Notes under the pieces: model-generated
Databases searched by the model: none
What the model was told of the DNA's origin: nothing
Seen by the model: only the letters and a program-made list of their open reading frames with translations
From: Jacaranda mimosifolia
Lineage: Eukaryota > Streptophyta > Magnoliopsida > Lamiales > Bignoniaceae
Length of the DNA: 64,000 nucleotides
Direction: 5' to 3'
Assembly: GCA_018894105.1 (NCBI GenBank)
Contig: CM032120.1
Span: 29,348,710-29,412,709 of the forward strand
Position numbers and translations under genes: made by a program
In this document: in pieces, positions 24,264-34,698 of the stretch
Numbering within the stretch: the stretch's first letter is position 1
Layout: every line of letters begins with the position of its first letter

Positions 24264-25220
24264 TCAACTGATGGAGGCCGAAGAGACCGCCAAATATATC
24301 TGTAGCACTTCTCCCAACTCGGGCTTGGCGAGCAAGGGTGGGGAAGAGAGGTATTCCTTGAGGTCGAGCAAGGCTTGATCACACTGTTGGTCCCATTTGA
24401 ATCCAGATTTCTTCGGGTTTCTCAAGATTTTGAAGAAGGGTAGGCTCTTATCTGTTAGTCGAGCTATGAATCTGCCCAAGGTTATAACTCTGCCGACCAA
24501 GCGCTGGACTTCACGGACCGTGCGAGGTGGGGCGATGTCCAAAACTGCTTGAATCTTTTGCGAGTTGGCTTCAATGCCTCTCTGACTGACCATGTAGCCT
24601 AGAAATTTACCTCCTCGAACCCCGAAGGTACACTTGTTAGGATTGAGCTTCATACCAAAAGCTCTCAAAATAGAAAAGGTGTGGTTGAGGTCGATCAAGT
24701 GGTCTTCGGCTCTTTCAGTCTTTACAATCATATCATCTACATAGACCTCCATCGACTTCGCAATTTCATTCTTGAACATGAAGTTAACTAATCTCTGGTA
24801 AGTTGCCCCTGCATTTTTAAGTCCGAATGGCATGACAAGGAAGCAATGTACCCCGTTGGGAATGACAAAAAATGTTTTGTCCTTGCCTTCGGGTGCCATG
24901 AATATTTGATAATAGCCCTTAAATGTATCCATCATGCTAAGCAATTCGCAACCAGCAGTGGAATCAACAAGTAAATCAATACAAGGCAGGGGGTGAGGAT
25001 CCTTAGGGCACGCTTTATTCAAATCCGTAAAATCATTACACATTCTCCATTTTCCCTCATTCTTGGGGACAAGTACAACATTACAAAGCCAAGAGGGATA
25101 CTGGATTTCTACAATGTAGCCCGCTTCCAAAAGCTTGCCGACCTCCTCCTCAATGATCTGGGTTCGCTCTGCATTGAAAGTCCTTTTCTTTTGCCGCATT
25201 GGCTTGTAGGTTGGGTCCAC
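24264..25220 (-). pseudogene. Reverse transcriptase of the Tat element
   Basis: Recognisable blocks in order: WRMCNDFTDLNKACPKD, LLSMMDTFKGYYQI, VMPFGLKNAGATYQRLV, YVDDMIVK (catalytic Asp pair) and FLGYMVSQRGIEAN. The core is open for 318 codons, so the polymerase fold is preserved, but the segment is closed off by stops on both sides. It would copy the element RNA into DNA in virus-like particles. Confidence 0.93.
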
Positions 25221-25256
25221 GTTGAGCCTATGAACAATTATGCTGGGGTCAATGCC

Positions 25257-25958
25257 CTACAAATCCGCAGCTTTCCAGGCGAAGACATTGATATTGCGAT
25301 GAAATAAGTCGATCATAAGGCATTCTAGACGATCGCCCATATCACTCCCAACTCTGGTGGTCTTTTCGGGGTTCCCAGGCTCGAGCTCAATTGTTTTGAA
25401 TTCACCCACAGGCTCAACCCTTGTATCTTCCAACTTCCTTTTCTTCGAAGAAGATCCCTTCTCGGGTTTCGCTACAAGGGCGTCCCCTGAGGGCTTCAAT
25501 TCTGGTCTCTTTTTCTGTTCGCTGGAGTCCACCGAGATTGCATAGCAACGCCAAGCATCCTTAATGTTGCATAACAACTCGCCAACTCCTGCTAGGGTTG
25601 GGAACTTTATTTTCATGTGGTAGGTGGATGCAATGGCTCTGAAATCATTTGGGGCGTCGACCACCAAGTAGCTGATCATCAGAGTTCGACTGCGGTGACC
25701 TTGCCCGAATGTAGTGGAAAGGTCGATGGATCCTTCTTGGATTATCTCTGATCCACCAAATCCGACCAAGGGTGTCCTGACCGGATGGAACTTCAGCTTC
25801 CCTAATTTCATTCTGTTCAAGGTCGACAAGAATATGATGTTCACAGAACTCCCGTTGTCGACTAGCACTTTTCGGACCTCAAAGTTGGCTATCTCAACAG
25901 TGACCACCATTGGGCAATCAATCTTTTGGTCAACTCCTCGGTTCTCAAGGTAGTCCAA
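25257..25958 (-). pseudogene. Aspartic protease region of the Tat element
   Basis: KVLVDNGSSVNIIFLSTLNR is the active-site block; many Tat-type proteases have DNGS or DGGS in place of the usual DSG or DTG. The remainder is a linker rich in Lys and Glu. It ends in a TAG (25257-25259) that a CAG-to-TAG change would explain, and the pol frame resumes immediately after. Confidence 0.8.
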
Positions 25959-26054
25959 GTCTGCGTCGGTAAAGGAAATTGGTTCGGCACTAGTTGTCAG
26001 CTAGAAGACTATTTCGACCTTAGATGGTTTGGTCGAGTCAAGCTGTCTCTGAGT

Positions 26055-26957
26055 CTACTTCCTTGCATTCCGGGAATCTCCCACCGTGGGCCCTCTGGTG
26101 ATCATATCGATGACACCGTTGATGGGTGGGTGGGGTTTATGGGCAGGTCGCTTCCCCTTGTCCTCTCTTCTCGAGCTAACCGACCTTTCTCTTCGGGGAG
26201 TCCGGTCGGCCACGCCCTCCTCTCTTCGAGCCTGCTCCTCGACAAACTTCTTCAAGTGGCCTTGCCTAATCAGCCTGTCGATTTCATCTTTCAGGTTGAA
26301 GCACTCCTCGGTATCGTGCCCCTTCTGCTTGTGGAAATAGCAGTACTTCTTGGACTTCTTCATGGCCTCTGTTTCTGTAATTTTTCGAGGCTTCTTGAGC
26401 AGGCTATCATGCTGGATGGCAAACAGCACTTCTTTCCTTGGCATGATCAGCAGGGTGTATTCATGGAAGCGCTTGATCGGGGAATGGCGTCCCTCCCTGT
26501 TTTGTATGTCATCCTTCTTGAGAGCTCCTCCAGGCGCTTATTCAACACCTCCTCCAGTTCCTGCTGGTCCTACTTCCTCTCTTGGTGGGGGGCAGACTGC
26601 CTCTCTACGAAAGCGACCCAGGCTCAACTCTCTTCGGGATTGGGTCCGGAGAGATTTCGGTCACTAGGAATATTCCACTGGCCACGCCCTTTCAGGAGCC
26701 ACGGGCTGGGGTATGGCACTAACCGCCGGCTCCGGTTGCACGGCATGTCTGTTTAGGGTGGCGGAAAGTTGGGCTGAAATCTATGCTGAAATCTGCTCCC
26801 TAATAAGCTGCATCAACTGTGGCATTGTGAGGGTAACCACAGGCTCGGGTTGAGTACCGGGCCCTTGTGCATTTGGTTCTAAGTTCTGACGTGGGGGAGG
26901 AGAGCTGGATCTCCTGTTTTCTTCTCTCCCGGATGCAGTTCGCCTAGTGTTTACCAT
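26055..26957 (-). pseudogene. gag of the Tat element (stop-interrupted)
   Basis: The natural start is probably the ATG at 26957 (MVNTRRTASGREENRRS), a common plant gypsy gag beginning, just after the primer site. The first segment stops at 26781. A later segment (26055-26444) has YFHKQKGHDTEECFNLKDEI, the Cys/His motif typical of this gag family, and ends in TAG. The stretch between is broken. Gag would form the particle shell and bind RNA; this copy cannot make a full protein. Confidence 0.85.
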
Positions 26958-26979
26958 TTTTGATAGAGGATTCTGCTTT

Positions 26980-26995
26980 CCCACAGACGGCACCA
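26980..26995 (-). promoter_or_regulatory. Primer-binding site of the Tat element
   Basis: On the minus strand, TGGTGCCGTCTGTGGG follows the 5' LTR by two bases. This is a common plant Ty3/gypsy primer-site pattern (GGCGCCGTCTGTGGG) with one change. The tRNA is not assigned here. Confidence 0.75.
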
Positions 26996-26997
26996 AA

Positions 26998-27702
26998 TGA
27001 TGAGGGTTCGATCTGTTGGGTCAGGATCCAAGCTGGTATATGGATAAAACTTGATCTGGAAGATTCGTGTTCTTGATTGATTAGGGGTAGAATCCTGCAA
27101 TCACAGTAAACGTTAGGCTAGCCGAGAGGCCTTCGGCTTAGGCCCTCCAACGCCCAAGTCAGTAATAATCGACCTCCGGAATCGAGCAGCGGAGTAAGGG
27201 TTTTTTGGTGTATATGGATGCGTATCTCTCGGAGGCAGAGTTGAGGGTATATATATCCTTCTTCCGCTAGGAAATGTCTGGAAAGCCCTTAGGTATCTCC
27301 CGGGGCCACTAACCTTGGGCCTGGGGTATTCAGTCATTTCCCCTATATGAATATTTCCAGCCAACTGCCCTTCCCGGTTTTAAGGACAAGATAGTACACT
27401 GTAGCGGCGCCTATTGTGTCAGACGGCGAGGGGGACAGCATGCACCATTAATACGGGGGCGTGGCGCCTACCAGTGCATTTAATACTGTGGCAGAGTACT
27501 GTACTGGTCTCGACCTCAGCCTCAACCTCGACCAGGTCGACTGAGGTCGAAGATTTCCGCAGGCCGAAGGAGCCTGACTGGGTCTATGCAGATCTGGTCG
27601 AGTGAAGTCGATGAGACTTATGGGCCCTGAGTCTCAGTTGGGCAGCCATATCCCGCTGGGCCTTGCTGGTTTGGGCCCAAGCATTTGGACCCTCCCATAT
27701 CA
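26998..27702 (-). repeat. 5' LTR of the Tat element
   Basis: Matches 17846-18548 over the whole length, with the same TG...CA ends. It abuts the primer site and lies upstream of gag on the minus strand. Scattered differences between the two LTRs indicate an insertion that is not recent. Confidence 0.96.
27246..27258 (-). promoter_or_regulatory. TATA box in the 5' LTR
   Basis: On the minus strand GGATATATATACC lies mid-LTR, as expected for the U3/R boundary; the equivalent is at about 18090-18103 in the other LTR. Use is inferred. Confidence 0.5.
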
Positions 27703-28226
27703 ATAAGTATTTCTATTATGATTTAAAAAAAACATATTTCTTCAAAACTTTTAGTTTATTAAACTTAAAATCACCATGGATAGAAATCAATTTAAAAAAT
27801 TACAAAAAATATTCTATTAAAAAAGCTAATTGATTAAGTTTTTAAATTTAATAAATTAAGGATAATTTAAAGAATTTAATAAATTAAGGGCGATTGAGTC
27901 AAAAAATTAGTTATTGGGTCTTTTGGAGTGAAAAGTTGATGGAATGGGTATTTGAGCATGAAAAATATTTTAATGAGCTTTTTAGATATAAAAATATATT
28001 TTAAGGAGTTTTTAGTAATTTTCTCTATTAAGAATATTCTTAAAAGTTTTGATATTGATTCTATTGTTAATGAAATTTATAATATAAAAGATCATTATAC
28101 TCAATTTCGATGAAGAACATGTATTTTAAATTTATAAATCGTAAAAATTTATATTTAAATTTTTATGTTTTTATAACTTTCGCTCCCCCCTATATTTTAA
28201 TTTTTGAATCCATCACTGGTTTGTTG

Positions 28227-29138
28227 GATCCTCATCCTCAAGATTTAGGATTATTATTTCCACATTATTTCTCTATTTCCAATAATTGTTTGATTAACAG
28301 TAAAATTCTGATTACGAAAGATAACTATGAATCAATTAAATTATTAAATAAAAATTATTGTCTTAATAATAATCTGATCATATAAAATCTGACTATAATG
28401 ACATATAGATTGGTCTAATTTCAGATTACCTTTTTAATTAAGTTCAAACATCAGTTTTAAAGTTTAAATTTTTACGGATGAAGTGTTAAAAGGGGGCAAA
28501 GTAAAACTTCATCCTTGCTAATAAAAGCATATCTGATGCTATGAATTTATTTCAATGAGATCGCACTTTGAATTTTATGCTAGGTGGACATAAATTTGAT
28601 TCCACATCATGGTTACTTCAAATAATCCAACAATAGAAATTGGATTCTTAAATTTATGTTAGACAATATCCAATTTATAAAATATTTGACTAAACTTATT
28701 TAAAAAATCTTATTAACTTTATAAGATGTTTTGAGAGTTTATAAAATACTAGATCTTATTTTAACATAACCAATAAAGTGTTTCATAAAATGAGACTTTA
28801 GAGTTTATGAAATATTAATGATGGCAAATTTGTGTTTAAAATAGTTAAAATTAAACAAGCTTGTTAAAATGTTGTAAATAAATTAGAATCTTATAAGTTC
28901 TTACTGATCTTGCGAAAACATTTACTAAATGTTTTCTAACATTTTATAAATTTTTAAATATTTTATAAAATATTTTGAGTAGTTAATTTATTATAAGCTC
29001 AATGAAATACCCTCATAATAACAGTTTCCAATAGTAAGTAAATAAAAATTGCAAAAATTACTAAGTGAATTGACTATGATCATTTCATTTCTTTCCAGTA
29101 AATAGAGAGCAGAATCCTCAATGGTTTAAGGAGTACCC
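28227..29138. other. AT-rich DNA upstream of the MADS-box gene
   Basis: No gene is seen. The last 200 bases form the likely proximal promoter. Several TTATAAAAT-like blocks around 28670-28990 are low-complexity sequence, not convincing repeats. Confidence 0.5.
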
Positions 29139-29139
29139 C

Positions 29140-29149
29140 TATAAAATAA
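29140..29149 (+). promoter_or_regulatory. TATA box of the MADS-box gene
   Basis: CTATAAAATA lies about 125 bp upstream of the ATG at 29273, which would give a 5' leader of roughly 100 bases. Confidence 0.6.
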
Positions 29150-29272
29150 CAGCTTCATTTCACAGCTTAAAACACCATTTTGACAGTTCTTTAATTTTTG
29201 CTTTTGTTTGCTACTTCTCTCATTTCCATAGATCCCATATTTTCTTTTTTTCATTGATTTTTGTTCATAATC

Positions 29273-30055
29273 ATGAGTTCGGCGAATCAATCCCAAGCAA
29301 GAAAAAACCATGGCCGTCGAAAAGTAAACATGGCAAAAATAGAGAATGAGAGTAATCTCCAGGTTACCTTCTCAAAACGACGGCTTGGCCTCTTCAAGAA
29401 GGCAAGCGAGCTTTGCACGCTTTCTGGCGCTGAGGCGGCTGTTGTCGTTTTCTCTCCGGGCAATAAGGCTCATTCCTTTGGCCATCCAAATGTTAACACC
29501 ATTGTTGATAGATTCCTAAACCCAAATGCTCCACCTGCAAATAATGCTGCCCATATTGATCAAAAGTCGAACTCAAACCCAAACCCGAAAAGTCAGAACG
29601 ACCTGGAATATCTGGGTTGGGTTGAGAGCCAAATAGAAGCTGAGAAAGCACGTGGAGAAGGGCTAGATCAAATTAAAAAGGCTTATGAGAAAGAGAAATG
29701 GATCTTTTCTCTTGAGGAACTCAACTACGAACAGCTTGATCATTTGAAAGGGGCTATCGTGGATCTTGGACAGAATATTGAAACCCAAGTGAAAACTGGC
29801 GTAAATCCCATAATGCCGTACAATATTGTAAGTACTCCTGGAGCGTACTCTGGGAGTGGAATTGGTTTCCCATATGTTGTTGGGCCCTACGAAAATTTTG
29901 AAGTTTCATCTGATCATGCTACCATGATTAATCCATATGGAGCGGGGCGTAGCACTGTGATTTCATACGATCATGGGGCAACTGAGGTTGGTGAAGCAGC
30001 TGGCTTATCTCTCCAATTCAACAGTACTGGCAGTGACAATGGTCATGGGCTCTGA
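29273..30055 (+). CDS. Type I (M-alpha) MADS-box transcription factor, AGL62-like
   Basis: An intronless gene of 260 residues. The MADS domain covers about residues 12-72: RRKVNMAKIENESNLQVTFS, then KRRLGLFKKASELCTLSGAE and VVVFSPGNKAHSFGHP, the pattern of the plant AGL62/AGL61/AGL28 group. There is no keratin-like K domain, as expected of type I; residues 100-165 are charged and helical and the tail is Gly/Ser/Tyr-rich. In the family these nuclear factors bind CArG-type DNA, often in the female gametophyte or endosperm; that role is inferred here. The ATG at 29273 is preferred; four codons upstream the frame is open but has only TTG. It looks intact, while every neighbour within 20 kb is transposon DNA. 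Confidence 0.92.
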   Translation: MSSANQSQARKNHGRRKVNMAKIENESNLQVTFSKRRLGLFKKASELCTLSGAEAAVVVFSPGNKAHSFGHPNVNTIVDRFLNPNAPPANNAAHIDQKSNSNPNPKSQNDLEYLGWVESQIEAEKARGEGLDQIKKAYEKEKWIFSLEELNYEQLDHLKGAIVDLGQNIETQVKTGVNPIMPYNIVSTPGAYSGSGIGFPYVVGPYENFEVSSDHATMINPYGAGRSTVISYDHGATEVGEAAGLSLQFNSTGSDNGHGL

Positions 30056-33000
30056 AAAAATTTCAATTACGCACCAGTTGTTGTCTTTTAAGATTGGAAG
30101 TGATTAAGGTCCTAACTAGTGTTGTGTTTTTATTTCTCGTTTCCTATTTTAGAATGTTTTTCAGTGTGTTTTTATTTCGTTATTATTATTCTGCATGTGA
30201 GAATGAGAATATAATTGGACTGATAGTATAGAAATTACGAAAAAGAGTGGAATTGAGAATATTAATGTAATATGTTAAAGTTTTTAATATAAAGCCTTAT
30301 GTCTTATCAATTAAACTAAGATAATAAGAAATTACCATTTAACTTAACGCAGGTACATACTATTATTTTGGAAAGATAGAAAAAAATTACTGTTTAATTA
30401 GTTAATAATTATAGTGAAATAAGAAATTATTATTAAATGTAGTGTAGAACCCGTGCATGATCTTGGAATGATGAAAAAGTATTACTTAAGTTAATGAATT
30501 TTAATTATTTTTAAATTAATAAGTATTTTAAGTTTGTATATGAGACATATAGATTGAAACAACGTGATGATTTTTTAGAAAATATGCCTAAACAATCATA
30601 TTTGTTTCATGCTGAAACACAAACAATCAGGGCCCAATTTATTTATTTTATTTTATTTTTAATTTTTGGTTCTTTCTGTAAGCACAAATCTTCGTCGTTA
30701 TATCCAATTACATATTCTTAACATTAGTTGCATTTTCACCAACCATATGAGAAATTTAATGCTGGGTATCGTAATTTCTTTTCTTTTAGTACTGGAGATT
30801 CATCTTCAATGCAATTATCATTTATTAAAAATTGAAGTGTGACGATCAGCTAAGTTCATAAGGTAGGTAAGTGAAATATAATTCATTCTTTGGACAACCC
30901 TTGCCAACCTCCCCATGAACGGAAAAAAGGTATTCCACCACTTTTCCGCTCCTCACTAGATATGATGAAAACTTCATAGCATAAAATCTTAAATATATAG
31001 CCGCCATTAGTTTTTAACGAGTCATTTGACGCGCAGGACAATGGTTGACAGAATTAAAAAACTGATAGTGACACCATGTAAAACTACTTAAAATACAAAA
31101 CATAAATTGAATTAACGGTAATTTTGAGGGAAGAAAATCCATTTTGTTAATTAATTACGAAATGCATATTTATTGATTGATACATGTATGTCAAGCGGAG
31201 GGAACTAACAAATTAGAAAAAGCAAAGATTAACAAGGTTTGGGACCTTATTCTCTTCCTTTTTCTTACGTGAATAGAGAGATTCTATTCAAACAAAGACT
31301 AAAGAAGATCAAATCCATCAAATTGTAGCTAAAATATTTTTGGTATAGAAAGTCTCAAATTCCAAATCTTCTGCTATGTGAATTTTCTGAGAAATGAAGT
31401 CATAGGCAAGTAGGTCCAAAGTCAAAATTGGTCATTTCTCAAGAACAAAAAACTAAAAGACCGATAATGCCACTTGAATTTGAAATCTACATGCTGATGC
31501 TCATGATTTTATACCCATACCAATGATTTGGAGATCCCATTTCGATCAACTCTTCATCATCTTCTGTAGCTCAGCAGTACGTATTTCCACGATGCTCATT
31601 TATTTCAATTATGAAGAGTAGCTAATTAATCCAACTCACTTCGGGCCAAGTGCCTAAGTGAGATTTGGTCAATAGTAGGCCAAGAAATATTAAATAGTAA
31701 TGTAGGCAACAGTTTACTCTGAAATCAATTAATCTCTTTTTTCAAAAAAATTGACGATCATCTAGAATAACCAATAAATAACAATTCTATTATGCCGTGA
31801 TTGATACATTAGTCTTTGCAACATTAATGATTTTTGTTGAGCTTGATTTCAAAATGTAGATCTTGAATCCTAGCACCATCCTTGTTATATACTAAAAATG
31901 CCATAATTAGTTTCTATCTTATACTCACTCTCTATCATACTCCTCCACCCTCACCAAAGATCCATCAAAAAAATGGTCAGCCTTAGCCATAGGTAGATAC
32001 ACCTTCAATTTGTTCTCCTTTTTCGCTTCTCTTTCCCAACAAGCCCTTCAAGTGGCGGGAAAAAATGCCTACCTTCTCTCGCTCAAGACTACTTGCTTCT
32101 TGACAAATATCCCAAAAAGCAATCGATTGCCCTCAACTTGCTTTATTTGTTGATGTCAAAAGTATTGGCAAAGGAAGTGACCGATCAGACCCTACCCCAA
32201 TGGCTATGAACTTAGATGACTCACTTAAGTATGCCGAATATGTCTTTGACCAGGAGCAATCCTTCTTGATGTGAGTAGATCGATTCAAGAATCAAAGGCA
32301 ACAATTGTTGTTCTTTCATAAATTTTTTAAGAAATATTTCACAAAATAATGCACCTCTGTTTCCCAGTTCCTTCTCCTATCTGGTCGGAAACTAGTATTC
32401 TATTTATAGTGTAAGGATCGGCAATAAAGGAGCTGAAATCTAATGCAAGGTGAAATGAGGTCAGCAATAGTGAATTGACTTAAACAATTCTTGTTTGCTT
32501 AGAACAGGACTCTCTTTCGAGTTTTAGGGATGAATCCTCATAAAGAACTCAATTACCCCGATTCTTGGATATAATCTGGTGTGAGTTGTCTGTCAATTCT
32601 CAATTGTACATGGAAACATCACCCAAGGGAATCCATGCACGAGAAGGTACGTACAACTCACTCCCAAAACCTAAGATTGCATGGTGGTTAAATTCTTGCT
32701 ACACCAGTTTTCAGAGGAGATCAGAATCATCAACAGAGTGATCTCGAAGTGCCAAGACTTGTGAACAACTAGCCACGTATTCCAGATAGTTTCCTCCTCA
32801 ATGGAGCTCCTAGTGATAGTTCGGCGGCCAAGTTACACAAAGTTCAGCAGAGAAGATTTGCACCTTCAGCAGAACTATAATTTCGATTTTCCTAGGACTG
32901 CTTTTGGAAGGAACAGTAATGATGTGTCCACATCTATCCACAAATCTAGACACACATGTTCGCATCTATATGCAAGCACACATACAACCACAAAGAGAGA

Positions 33001-33617
33001 GAGAGAGAGCATCAAGCAAGTGGTAGAGAAATAGCAATAGAAAAACCACTACTCTTAACTTGGTTACAAAGTTGAAGTTTTAGCTGATTGAGTCTCAACA
33101 AACAAGAAATGATTTATTAAACAAGAAATGGATGAAAGTGAAACACGATTCTGCTCCATTCTTCCACATCACCTTCATCTGCATAATCAACAAATAAAAA
33201 TTAAAAATAAAAAATAAATGTTAATCTTGACGATGGATTTTCACGAGTTTGAATAAAAAATAATATCAACTGCATCCATCCATATAAAAAGAAAGAAAAT
33301 AAAAGGTTGTATAAAATTGCTGCAATCTAAACTGGCATTGGGATTTAGGTCCCACGGCAACCAAGAAAATCAAACTGTAAAACTTGGATCCACAGAATAA
33401 CAAGTGAAAAATAATTAATCCATGACAGCATTGAATGGTATGCTGCTTTCTCATCTAACAAATATGGCATAAAGCAACTAAACTGGGGGTTGACACCGGC
33501 ACAAACCAAAACGATTTCATGTACAAGATGCAGAGACCACTCATCTTATTTATAGGGTGACATTGTGTCTCTTACTCTTTTTGTCCTTTTTCTGCTTGTC
33601 TCCCTCTTTCTTTTGGG

Positions 33618-33619
<2 letters not shown>
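30056..33619. other. Intergenic DNA, no gene supported
   Basis: Begins with the 3' flank of the MADS-box gene. No open stretch over 80 codons resembles a known protein. A (GA)n tract lies at about 32995-33010. The 31900-32950 part is less AT-rich than its surroundings and could hold pieces of a worn gene, but no domain is recognised. Confidence 0.5.

Positions 33620-33649
<30 letters not shown>
33620..33649. repeat. Poly-T run of 30 bases
   Basis: An uninterrupted T run followed by GT- and G-rich sequence. The poly-Phe frame through it is an artefact. It could be the poly(A) end of a retroposed sequence on the minus strand; no body was recognised. Confidence 0.85.
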
Positions 33650-33652
<3 letters not shown>

Positions 33653-34690
33653 TTGTGTGTGTGTTGGGGGGGTGGAGGTGGGGTGGAAGAAGGTAGGGTA
33701 AAAAATTTTGGCGATATAAAGGAAAAGATAAGAATAAAAGCATCAATTTGTCACAAAGATCCATTATACTTGTGCCATCAAGATCACATTTCAACAGTTG
33801 ACCTAACAAAATACTTGAGAAACAGAGTAAGGGACAAAGGAAAAGGTAAAAGTCCTACTTAACCCATAAGCCATGCTCAGAGATCTGCTTGGACTTCATG
33901 TGATACTTAGAATCTATTCAAGTAAAAAGCATCTTTGATATTCATGAAAATCAACAATGATGCCTGCATAGAAATCATACAGAACCTTAGGCTTTGTTTG
34001 GCACACTGATTTAGTTGTTTGGGGAAAAATATTTTGGGAGACTGTATTTTGGGGAATAGGGTGGAAAAGGTGATGTATGTTTGGTTTTGTTTTAGGAGAT
34101 GGTTGGAGATTATTTCAAGAGAAAATTGTGTATCTGGTTTTATTTGAGGAGGATATTTGTAGTTAAGGTTTTTGTTAGGTTGGTGGGGTATTTTTATTAT
34201 TTTTTTGTATGTATAGTCGCAATGAATGCAAAATATATATCTATATATGTAATGATTAATTTCAGAGTTGAGGAGTTGTGGCCATTTTGCAGGGAAAGTA
34301 CGAATTCTGAAGTGGCGTAGGGAGAGGTGTTGAGAAGTTTGTTTGGTTCTCCCAGAAAGAAAGATCAGAACCAAAAAAAAAAAAAAAAACCTCAGTAACT
34401 TGTCACAGGTCATGCTCATTATAAAACCTTATCAGTTGCTCTTGCATTATAGATATAAAACATTCCTAGTAGTTTGCAACACATGGAACCATCGGGGAAA
34501 GCAGGAAAAAGACTTATCCGCCCAAATCTGAAAGTGTAAAATCCATTGCCCCAGAAACTGAAATGTAAAAATGGTCCCATGCAAGGTAAAGAGCATCTTC
34601 CACCGATCCTCAAATTGGCCCTGCCAGTTTTCCACCGGTCTCATACAAAGTTACTTTTTGTTTCCTTAAAGAAAAAAGGCACAATTAGAA
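33650..34690. other. Non-coding DNA with a possible small repeat
   Basis: Between about 33990 and 34360 lies a G/T-rich block with GGCTTTGTTTGG near the front and TTTGTTTGGTTCTC near the end, wording common in small plant elements, but no inverted ends or target duplication were found. Overlapping open stretches on the minus strand (34419-34644) have no known match. Confidence 0.35.
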
Positions 34691-34698
34691 GTCTCTAT

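Larger units (their letters stand above)
17846..27702 (-). mobile_element. Ty3/gypsy LTR retrotransposon, Tat lineage
   Basis: A complete but inactive element on the minus strand. It has two LTRs of 703 and 705 bp beginning TG and ending CA, a perfect 5-bp target duplication ATAAG (17841-17845 and 27703-27707), a primer site next to the right (5') LTR and a purine tract next to the left (3') LTR. Gene order is gag, protease, reverse transcriptase, RNase H, second (archaeal-type) RNase H, integrase. Two RNase H domains and a long region between integrase and 3' LTR mark the Tat group. That region holds an antisense gene and a 68-bp tandem repeat. The gag-pol segments lie in one reading frame and are separated by in-frame stops. 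Confidence 0.95.
17549..28025. mobile_element. Mutator-type MITE split by the Tat retrotransposon
   Basis: The left end GGAAAAATTACTAAAACTCC and the right end, read inward on the other strand, GAGAAAATTACTAAAAACTC, are inverted copies, and similarity continues for over 100 bp (17549-17690 against 27890-28025). A perfect 9-bp direct repeat TATTAAGAA (17540-17548 and 28026-28034) flanks it, the Mutator duplication size. Without the retrotransposon the element is about 615 bp and non-coding. Confidence 0.82.
5925..28218. mobile_element. hAT-like element ends enclosing 22 kb of nested insertions
   Basis: The left end begins CATGGATGGATTTACGG and the right end, read inward on the other strand, CAGTGATGGATTCAAAA: 10 of the first 12 bases agree apart from positions 3 and 4. 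An exact 8-bp direct repeat GTTTGTTG (5917-5924 and 28219-28226) flanks them, the hAT duplication size. Both ends adjoin a run of G or C next to a TAT-rich stretch. Taking out the MULE-like element, the MITE and the retrotransposon leaves under 1 kb of hAT-derived DNA (5925-~6074, ~17086-17539 and 28035-28218), so the original was probably a small non-autonomous element. The very large span is the reason for caution. Confidence 0.55.

Noticed and set aside
33557..33862. A 101-codon open stretch with poly-Phe
   Set aside because: Created by the 30-base T run and G-rich sequence; no domain or start context.
33990..34370. A small transposon with GGCTTTGTTTGG ends
   Set aside because: The similar words at the two ends are in the same orientation rather than inverted, and no target duplication was found.
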